Source of the DNA: CAWARU01 sp963784575 | GTDB lineage: Bacteria > Pseudomonadota > Gammaproteobacteria > UBA6186 > Azoamicaceae | DNA: 64,000 nt | Assembly (NCBI GenBank): GCA_963784575.1 | Contig: CAWARU010000001.1 | Span: forward strand, 62,001 to 126,000 | Reading direction: 5' to 3' | In this document: piece after piece, positions 55,907-64,000 of the stretch | How positions within the stretch are numbered: position 1 is the first letter of the stretch | Layout of the letters: each line of letters opens with the position of its first letter | The notes under the pieces: model-generated | What the model saw: only the letters and a program-made list of their open reading frames with translations | Database searches by the model: none | Told to the model about the DNA's origin: nothing | Position numbers and translations under genes: made by a program

Positions 55907-57751
55907 ATGATGACTTCAAAAAGTATTAAAGAAACTATAAAGGACATTGAGGACGGCAAGATTACAGGTAAAATATCACTGTCTGTGGAAAAGTTATACG
56001 GAACTTACTTTGTGCAGCTGTTGCAAGCGATCAACAACTCTTCACTAAAAAGTGGTTCCGGCATTACGTCCTTAAAGATTTATTATATTCGCTCAAGTGA
56101 TCCTGTGAGGTCATTCACACTTAGGTTTGGTGCTTATCTTCAGAATGATTCCTCTTCGTTCTTATTAAATGAATTTAATTCAACAACAAGCTTTTCGAGC
56201 GGTTCGATTATTAGTCCTGAAGAGTATATTAACTCTGCTTTAAGACAAAATAGAACACTCACTGCACTCAAATTACATAATCAAGGTCTCAGCAGCGATG
56301 CTCTGCGACTATTATTAAATACCATTAAAGATACTAATATTACTAAATTGGACTTAACTGATAACGAATTTGGAGCCAATGGATTGGCTTATATAATAGA
56401 CGCTTGTAAAATAAAACCTTTTGTTTCCCTAAATTTTAAATCGTGTCATGTACGTGCATTCGAAACTAGCAATAATTTTGCTGAACTTATTAAAATTCCA
56501 AGTTTGCGAACGCTCAATATCTGTAATAATAATTTCTATCAGGCTCATGATACAACAGTAACACATATGGCTGCAGCCTTAAGTACCAATACCAAGCTGA
56601 CCTCATTCAATATAAGCAATTGTTCTTTAAAGTCTATACACCTTGCAGAATTAATCAAGGGGATAAGTCACCCTAAAAGTATATTATCTCATTTTTATTT
56701 ATCCGATAATTGTTTTGGCGGCAATGGATATGAGGTACTTCACAGCATCATAAATTTTCCACCTTTGCTTAAGAAATTTATTTTTAATTATAAAGATAAC
56801 CGTGGTGAAACCTATGGAAGTAAATATCCAAAACCTATGGGCAAGCTGGTTCAGCTAATTTCAGCTAGACTGCCCACACTCAGAGAATTAAATTTAAGTG
56901 GTACAGGCACCCTAAATTCTGAGGATATTAAACTCATTGGAACACTCCTGGGTAGTAATTCTAATATCAAGAAGCTATATCTTGATTTTCTCGTTTTGGA
57001 AAAAGGAGGTGAAACAAAAGTTTCCGAGGAAATTGCTGCAATAGTTAAATCCAATAGTAGTTTAAAGCTTTTTTCGTTTGACAATACATTTGAAAAAATA
57101 ACCTTATTTCGCTCTTTAGCTCAAAATTTACATGCTCATAACAGAACACTGACCACTTTGCATTTCAAACTATGTGATAAAGCAGTAATAGCTGATTGGT
57201 TTCTGGATGAATTTGTGAATAGGCGTGCTCCTATATATGATGAACCCCCATCTCAGATGGATTTGGCAGAAAGAGAGGAAGAAGAAAAACTAAAAAGTGA
57301 AATTGAAGCAATGATCGATGGCGCCCTGAAACGTAATAAAAAAATTGCTTTTGTCAATAAAACACAGGAAATTGCAAATGCTCTTCATTTCTTTTCTTCA
57401 GATCTCATCGGCATAGTTTTATCCTTTTGCTATCAAAACAAGTCGATGACCAGCCATTTAAAAGACATCATTCAATATATTTGTGCTCCTAGAAAACCCA
57501 GTTCAATAGAGTCATTAGCAAACCGACTACTGGGAGTAACAGATGAATTCCACAAGGATCGAAAATCCGATTCAGAGGCATTAGCTTTGCCTGTTATTTT
57601 GAGTAATGGCTCTGCAAGCAGTGATCCCTCTGCATTAACATCTGCAACATCAACCGTGTCTACACCTTCGACGGTAACTGATGAGTTCATGATGAACTTT
57701 AACAGCGAACTTATAACAACGTTTGGCTTTCCATTTTTAACCAATTGTTAG
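55907..57751 (+). CDS. Leucine-rich-repeat protein (ribonuclease-inhibitor-like)
   Basis: 614 residues, GGAG before the ATG. LRRs of the RI type run from about residue 115 to 430: LTALKLHNQGLSSDALRLLL, ITKLDLTDNEFGANGLAYII, LRTLNICNNNF, LTSFNISNCSL, LRELNLSGTGTLNSEDIKLI. Residues about 470-520 contain ALHFFSSDLIGIVLSFCYQN, an F-box-like helix resemblance. The tail is Ser/Thr-rich. There is no signal peptide. Such LRR proteins bind partner proteins and are common eukaryotic-like effectors, which is inference for this one. It is convergent with the giant DUF3638 gene 43 bases downstream. Confidence 0.88.
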   Translation: MMTSKSIKETIKDIEDGKITGKISLSVEKLYGTYFVQLLQAINNSSLKSGSGITSLKIYYIRSSDPVRSFTLRFGAYLQNDSSSFLLNEFNSTTSFSSGSIISPEEYINSALRQNRTLTALKLHNQGLSSDALRLLLNTIKDTNITKLDLTDNEFGANGLAYIIDACKIKPFVSLNFKSCHVRAFETSNNFAELIKIPSLRTLNICNNNFYQAHDTTVTHMAAALSTNTKLTSFNISNCSLKSIHLAELIKGISHPKSILSHFYLSDNCFGGNGYEVLHSIINFPPLLKKFIFNYKDNRGETYGSKYPKPMGKLVQLISARLPTLRELNLSGTGTLNSEDIKLIGTLLGSNSNIKKLYLDFLVLEKGGETKVSEEIAAIVKSNSSLKLFSFDNTFEKITLFRSLAQNLHAHNRTLTTLHFKLCDKAVIADWFLDEFVNRRAPIYDEPPSQMDLAEREEEEKLKSEIEAMIDGALKRNKKIAFVNKTQEIANALHFFSSDLIGIVLSFCYQNKSMTSHLKDIIQYICAPRKPSSIESLANRLLGVTDEFHKDRKSDSEALALPVILSNGSASSDPSALTSATSTVSTPSTVTDEFMMNFNSELITTFGFPFLTNC

Positions 57752-57793
57752 TGCCCAGTGAATTTAGGAGATTCTGTTGCGGCGTGTAACATC

Positions 57794-60607
57794 TTAAAAC
57801 GTCGGTTTTGATTGCTCCGATTTCGTGTTTTGCTGTGCTTTTTTATCTGCGATCATTTTCAGCCACTCATTTCTAACAGTCACAAGTTCTTCAGCACCAG
57901 TAGTTGAATTAATACAGGTGACGATATCCCTACCAAATCTGTCTTTAGCGTCGAGATCAATATTATGTTGTAATAATAATTCCAAACAATCAGAAACTTC
58001 TTTAACCTGTTTTGGAGTAATTGAATATTGGAATAAACACATTAAAGTAGTCACGCCGCGAGAAGATTTTATATTGGGATAAAACCGTTTGTCTGCCAAC
58101 AAAACCTTGAGTGCATTTAAATTATGTTTTGTAGCTGCCAAATGCAACAGTTTAACACTGGATTTTTCTTGATTCTCAACTACGTTGAACACATCGTTTC
58201 GTTTTAGAATATATTCTAAAGCTTCTGTATTCTCAGAATTTGTAAGCATAATAGGAAAATCAGCAAGTCTATCAATGTCAGGATTTGTTTGCATGATGGC
58301 AACCTGTGTTTGTAGAGGCAAGGACTCTAGTAATTCTTTTAAAACGGCAAAATTTCTGCCCTGACTTCTAAGTAGAGCGTCCCGCCACAATTTTTTCCAA
58401 TCCTCCTCACTATCGGGTTTGGGTACAGCGTCGGGTATTTGTAAATATGTTTTAAGAAATTCCTTAGTTTCTTTCGTTTCTCTGGTTTCCTTCAATTCCT
58501 GGGTTTGTTTCTTCTCTTGAGGTAAGGTTGCAAGGCTCACAAATAAAGCATTCAAAGGCGAATAGCCACCGTAACCACGTCCCCTGAATATAGCGCTTCT
58601 TGTGTTGGGATCCAAGTTGGATTGCTTCAAACTGTCAACAACTATTTTTAAGCTTTCCTTATCTTTCTTGGCAATCACTGCATTCAACAAAGCAACCCAC
58701 TGATTAATCGATTCTTCACTGCTTTCTATCGCTTTGGGGCGAATCTTCGGATTATCCATAAGAACTTGTAATGAATGATGTAACTTATGAGTGATGGCTA
58801 GGGCAAACGGTCCTTCTGGCATTAATTTTACTTCTTTTTCAGGCATTTTATACAGATTCAAATATTCGACTTCTTCATTATGAGTTTGAACTTTGCAGAG
58901 TGCGATAAGATCACCAGCTGACATGGCTTGTTCCACATATCGAAAGTACAGTGACAGTAATTCAGAGCTATTTTTAAGGATGAAAGCTTCGTGATTACGG
59001 AATAATAAACTGCTGCACCAATCACAGTGCGCAGTCATGCTCTTTAAAATAAACTCTATTTGCGGTATATTGTTATTTTGTAAGGCTATTGCGAGTAATG
59101 ATTGCCAGCGCTCGCGATCATCCTTTGCTGGCAAAAATCTTGGATTCATCACAAGTGAAATTATCTCCGCATTGTTTTTCTTGAATGCAAGCTCTAATGC
59201 TGAAAAACCGGCTTTATCGGTTGCACCAAGCCTCACAGAGGTGTCTTTAAGTGCGGCATCTTTAAGTAAAGCTGAAAGTACCGTGATGTTACCTTCTTCA
59301 ATCAATAGATGCATCAAGGGTTTATCAAATCCACGAGGGGCTTTATTCAAAATTTGAACTTTTTCATCTTCCATTTTAAAATGCGCCACGAGATCATAAA
59401 ATTTATTAAAATAGTCAGTATTTTTGAGCGAGCTTGCAAAATATAATAAGGCATTCCAGGCTTCTACGTCTGATGAATCCGGAAGCCCTGCTTTCAATAG
59501 TGCTTGAATAGCAACTTCGTTGTTCGCAGCCAAGGCTGAAACCAAGGGGATTTGGCCTAGAGCATCTACCTTCAAGGGATTAATTTCTCCTGTTTGCAGC
59601 AGGGCTTGCAGCAACCCAGGATTTTTTGAAGACACCGCGAGATTCAGAAGCCCTCTTCCCTGATTTGTTGTGGCATTTAAAATACTCTTTCGGATATAAG
59701 GATTTTGAAGTTGCATGATTTTTTGCAGAACCTCTCCTAAGGTTTTAATATCTTCTTCTGTGATTGCTTTTTCTAGTTGACGCGCGGTTGCAACGGCGCC
59801 GAACGCTGTCATCAGCGCCGTCGACAAGCCAGCTTTTTCAGGGTAACTTCGGAGGAGTTGTGCTGCCAAAAATTTCATTTTTTGTTCTGAATTCTCTAAC
59901 AGCCAATGTAATCTTCCTGGATTTTTACTGAGGAGATCAAGATCTGCATTAAAATAACAAATTTGCTCATAAATTGCAAAATAATCAGGATGATTGATAA
60001 GCTCTGCGGTACGAATCAGAGGGGTCTCATGGGTGCTCATGATTGCCACTCGATATTTGGCTCGTTCAAGCTTTTCTTTTTCGTATTTTATCATCTTTTT
60101 TAATTCCACTGCATCTTCTTCGGTCAAAAGCACAGCTTTTAAGGTCGAATCTGGTTCTGGAGTTTGAACATACAACACGAAATTCAGAGGTTTTTTCTTA
60201 TCAAGTAGATTTTTGTCGCCAAGTGCATTGGTCACTTGATAATTCTGAGAGACAAAGATATTGTCATTGAACTTAAAGGAGGGTTTGAAAGCTTGGGGAA
60301 CACCTTCAAGCATGGTGTTTATAGAATGGACTCCAGCATTACGTGCTTCTCCTGCTGTCTCTTCGTCCCTTTCCTTTTTCATATCCTCTGTAAATGGGAT
60401 ACCTGCCCATCTCCTATATTTTTCAGGAATAGGTTTTGCATGTTGGGCCATCACTTGTTGTTCCAGTTCTTTTTGCTTTTCTTTTTCTTTTTCTCGTTCA
60501 CGTTCGATTTGGACTTCAGAGTTCTCGAAAGCGGTAGGAACATGTTTTCGATCTTTAAGACAATGTTGTGCGGCCTCAGTACATTGCGCCAGTAATTGTC
60601 TCTGCAT
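57794..60607 (-). pseudogene. Ankyrin-repeat C-terminal part of a frameshifted giant DUF3638-type gene
   Basis: 937 residues from the ATG at 60607, which lies in a run of six A (minus strand) where one more A would fuse it in frame to the upstream piece. The first 90 residues have the Glu/Arg/Lys-rich EREREKEKEKQKELEQQV segment that follows the ATPase part in DUF3638 proteins. From about 290 to 920 degenerate ankyrin repeats are visible (GRGLLNLAVSSKNPGLLQAL; GQIPLVSALAANNEVAIQAL; VKLLHLAATKHNLNALKVLL). It may be translated on its own or as the tail of the giant protein. Confidence 0.75.
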
Positions 60608-61224
60608 TTTTTCAGATCAGCGCTAGAATACTCACTTTGTGGGGATTTTCCAGCCGACAGACAGTCTTGCCACTTTTTGAGCCATTGATCTGCTATCTTT
60701 TTTAAAACATTATACGCAGCGTCTTTGGATTCTACTTCTCCAAACTGCCGATAAGGATCATCTTCTAATTGCTCTAAGAATACGGAACGATAACCCTCAT
60801 AGAGTTTTAATTTTTCTTCGCCCTCTGGTGCATTATATATTCTTGCGCGCAGATCTTCTCTGACATAATTCTTCATTTTTTGAATGGCTGCTTGAAAATG
60901 GAGATCGGACAAAGTCGTCCATTGGTTACGAAGCACTCGCTCTATAACCTGTTCAATTGCCCAAGTCTCTCCAGTTGGTCGTGTTTCTGACATCCCTTTA
61001 CTGATGACAATTTCAATTTCCTGCGTTCGAGGTAAATCCCGCATCCGCATCACTCCTTGCGCAAGGCTTCTAGCATCAGTATTAATATCGACTGTAGTAA
61101 TGCCAACTGAGTTTAACGGTTGTTTGATATCCGTTCCTGTGGTGTGGCTTTGATCATAATAAGTAAAGCATTGTGCGGGCCCACTACCCGTTTTTGCAAG
61201 TATATTTGCAGGATCACTGGAACC
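60451..61224 (-). pseudogene. Middle part of the frameshifted giant DUF3638-type gene
   Basis: Frame open from 61224. It encodes FTYYDQSHTTGTDIKQPL and SLAQGVMRMRDLPRTQEI, the conserved DUF3638/DUF3645-type motif VI-like block, then a helical stretch (WLKKWQDCLSAGKSPQSEYS). Beyond the A-run at 60607-60612 the frame continues only as out-of-frame sequence, so the meaningful part is about 60608-61224. It is joined to the upstream piece by one extra G in a GGG at 61223-61225 (minus strand). The ATG at 61053 lies inside the conserved block and is not a true start. Confidence 0.7.
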
Positions 61225-64000
61225 CTATCTCTATTCCCTGAATTGCGGCATTGCGCTTCAAATCGAGAAGCGTTAATTGTCCTTGCGCAAATTTATCTGC
61301 CTCCGACTTACTTAATTTATCTAGAAAATTAACGGGAATTGCGCACAAAATATTTTTTTCATTGAAGTACAGAACATGATGAATATCTGCTCTACCCTGT
61401 TTCAGCAACGATAAGCAAAGCAGCATTGCAATGTCTTCATTACTCTTACCTTTGAACAAAGCGCCTACATCGATAAAGGCATGAATACGCTTGGCATTAG
61501 GATTTCGCTCAAGATGCGTTTGAATGAAGTCTTCCGGAGATCCTTCTGTCGCCACATGAACCTTGGTTTTGACGGGTTTGTTCATCAAATGATCAAAGGT
61601 TTGACCATCTACCCCTAATGTTTCAGTACGGTTAAACTCCATGTCAGGATGGAAGCAACGAAAGTTCCAAGGAGTGCCTGTGAATCCCTGTTTACTTCGA
61701 TAGATACTGGCATGGTTGACGGCATCACTTCGAAGTATATTTGGAAAATGCCTAATTTTCTGTAGTACGTGTTTAAAAAGGCAGATATCACGTACAGGCT
61801 TATTGTTCCACCAGAGTTTCCGGAATTTTCTGAGATCATCGGTAGGATGCACTGATGTTAGGGCAAGTCCTGTGAGGGCAGAGAATTCACGGCTCGCCTC
61901 AGTTTCATCGAAAGGAAGTAGACCTAGCGTTTGTGTCACTTCATTATTTGCTCTTTTATGATATTCTGCCACAAAGTCTCGAATTACTTCTAAAGAGAAT
62001 TTTTTCCTTAAGAACTGTAACTGCAGAGTATAATTGGCAGTTTCATAGAAGGAGCCAAACTGCGAGCGCTCATTCGGAACATTGTTTGCGATATAGGGAA
62101 TAGCAACTTCTTGGCTTTCCACATACTTTTTGGATTTCGGAAATCCATGATGTTCATAAGGTTTGTTGCGTAAAGTGTGCTTCAAAAATTCAATTTCACC
62201 CTTCAAAAGACCAATTTTTGTTTGGAGGACTGGATCTGTAATAGCCTCAACAAATTTTGGTTTTTCAATCACAGGACGTTCCGAGGCTGGCAGCTCATCA
62301 AACTGATCATGAAATAGATAATATTGCAACTGAAGCTTATCTTCCGTTTTTAAACCTTTACAAAATTCATGGATCGGACTTTTGGGATCATTCACAAAGA
62401 AGGCACTCAAATTTTGAAATACGATATCCCAATCTGATTTTTGCGCGACGACCACTTTTCCCAACATCACTTGATGTAGCGTTGTATTTCCTGTCGACAG
62501 GTGAAGATCCACATCTTGAAAAATATTGTAGATATCTAGTAAGGTTTTAAGCTCCTCTTCTTGGATAGGAACAGAATCTCCCAAGGTGTAATTCAATTCT
62601 TTTTTGGTGTCTAAATTACTGTCCACCTCATCGATTAAAACATCGCCCTGATTTTTGAAAAGTTTTAAAAGGTTCTCGAGAGCTTTTATCTCTGCTTCTC
62701 TCGCCTTCCTTTGTTCAGGACTCAGAGGTGGGAGTTCTTTACTGTGTAACCGAATCGACAGGGATTCCAATAATTCCCAATATTTAAGTTCGAGGGCTTG
62801 AACGCTTTCTGCGGTTGTCACCAGATATTCTAGATTATTGATGATCTGTTTAAATTTCTGATACAGCGCCTCCAGATCTTCTGGATTACAAGAGCTATCT
62901 CTCGAGAAAGTGAAGCGATGGGCTGGTTTTCCGAAAAATTTCTGTGTGGTGGCCTGGAGATCTGCCACATTGGTTTCAAAAAGCGCTGCGGGCACTTCGA
63001 TGATGGATAAATTGCTGCCATTGGCTTTCTTTAAAGCGAGCATCGGCAGTAAAACCTTGGATTTGCCGCCCCCCATGATCAATTGAGCTACCATATTTTG
63101 ATAGCCTGTGGGAGTTTCTTGCAACATTTTTTCAAGCGTTTCAGCTTGAGTCGGTCTGATTAAAATGTCTTCACAACTTTCAAAGGCAAGCAGCATGGGA
63201 TGTTTTTCAGGATTAAAACTTCGAGTCTCGGCCAATTTCTCGCCTATTTGATGCAGTGCAGGATAAAAGTCCTTGTCCCTTTCTTGAAGGAGAGCAGCCG
63301 CTTCTAATGCCTTTTTCACTCTCACACGTTGTTGATTGGCGGTTTTATTCAATAGAAATTGGTGAATGGCCTGATAGAGCTTGATGACATCCTCTTCCTG
63401 CAAATGTGTTTTTCTTTTTAAAAGTGCAAGGTCATTTTGTATATAGAGTGTCAAAAGATCACTCAGTTTTAAGGGGTGTCTTCTAAGCCCTGCAATCTGA
63501 AGGCGAATTCTTTCTTCTGCTCTTTTCCCGGTCAAGGCTTGATTGGCCATTTTAAGGAGGACTTCCTCTTCCACTCGAAGCGATGATTCTCCTTCACTCG
63601 CGAGTGAAATAATCTCATTTAAAAGCTTCTTTCTGACTTTAGGATCTGTGAATTTCTTGATTGTCATTTCATATTGATCACGCCTTGATTGATTGATTTT
63701 TCTGCCTGCTTTAAGATCCTCTTCAAAAAACTGCGACTCATTTTGAAAAAAGGGTTCCTGCATCGATTTTGTATCTAGGATACGAAGCTGAACTTTTTCT
63801 CGTTCTTCTTTTTGTTCATCTTTCCCAAGTCCAGCAAGCTTATAATCTCTGACGAACCCGTAGACACCAAGTTCTCCTGCTAGGGGTTTTGGATGTTCCA
63901 ATGCATCAGATCGCAGTGATAGATTGAGAGCAGTAATTTCAGACCTTTCCTTAACGTGAACGCGTACTTCAGCCCTCTCAGTCCAAAATTGAAGAGATTC
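61214..64000 (-). pseudogene. N-proximal part of giant DUF3638-type P-loop ATPase, entering from the right edge
   Basis: Open to 64000, so its 5' end is outside; about 929 residues are visible (an internal TTG at 63901 is not the true start). The DUF3638 signature is present: ETPTGYQNMVAQLIMGGGKS with Walker A-like MGGGKSKV (63055-63082), VLIDEVDSNLD as the Walker B/DE-box (about 62621-62640), ELNYTLGD, and later a conserved GFTGTPWNFRCF. Family knowledge: these are very large P-loop, helicase-like proteins of unknown function found in fungi, protists and amoeba-associated bacteria. It ends at TGA 61214-61216 after IEIGFQ, one base out of phase with the next conserved block. Confidence 0.85.

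Noticed and set aside
60607..60612. Programmed -1 ribosomal frameshift
   Set aside because: The A6 run could slip, but the zero-frame codons CTG AAA AAA TGC do not form an ideal slippery heptamer and no stimulatory structure was identified; kept only as a possibility.
1..64000. tRNA and rRNA genes
   Set aside because: No cloverleaf-like stretch with a conserved T-loop and no rRNA signature was noticed in any gap; a covariance-model scan would be needed to exclude them fully.

Overview
The window reads as a low-GC, gene-dense chromosome segment of a gammaproteobacterium living in or with eukaryotic cells. The evidence is ordinary bacterial housekeeping genes (a RhlE-type DEAD-box helicase, guanine deaminase, Kup potassium transporter, OvoA-type enzyme, MerR and LuxR regulators) embedded among many large proteins built from ankyrin, Sel1 and leucine-rich repeats, several with polylysine or nuclear-localisation-like stretches. 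This is typical of Legionellales-like amoeba symbionts; a Berkiella-like intranuclear bacterium is my best guess, which is inference and was not tested by any search.

Layout. 1-7166: a minus-strand operon of two Sel1 proteins, a small coiled-coil protein, an ankyrin-like protein and an SF2 helicase that leaves the left edge. 7.2-9.0 kb: a palindromic repeat, a PAS-LuxR regulator and an unknown protein. 9.2-12.9 kb: a PLP-aminotransferase-like protein followed by a shortened paralogue that has lost the PLP lysine. 12.9-17.6 kb: an unknown protein with a cysteine-rich tail, the RhlE-type helicase with a 120-bp tandem repeat in its tail, and guanine deaminase. 17.8-25 kb: ankyrin proteins sharing a novel C-terminal module (one copy frameshifted) and two unknown proteins. 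25.1-32.9 kb: a tightly overlapped minus-strand operon of a cyclic-nucleotide-binding protein, CPBP membrane protease, PAS protein, metallo-beta-lactamase-fold hydrolase and a 1760-residue kinase-like/ATPase/GAF/cyclase protein. This is the most coherent candidate for an undescribed signalling system. 33-39.5 kb: a very large Sel1 protein, an unknown protein and a truncated OvoA.

39.7-40.4 kb is a small gene graveyard (response-regulator remnant). 40.5-46 kb carries a MerR regulator with a classical 19-bp-spacer promoter, a PAS-LuxR regulator, a methyltransferase, a BON lipoprotein-like or secreted protein, and Kup. 45.9-55.7 kb holds a CheB-CheR-PAS protein, a Sel1 protein, a DUF3175 protein, a possible PIN-like protein, an unknown protein and a gene split by an in-frame amber codon. 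55.9-64 kb has a leucine-rich-repeat protein and a giant minus-strand gene that enters from the right edge. That giant gene is a DUF3638-type P-loop ATPase continuing into an ankyrin tail, broken into three frames by two single-base, mutually compensating shifts.

No rRNA, tRNA, CRISPR array or intact insertion sequence was seen. All functional statements rest on motif recognition by eye.
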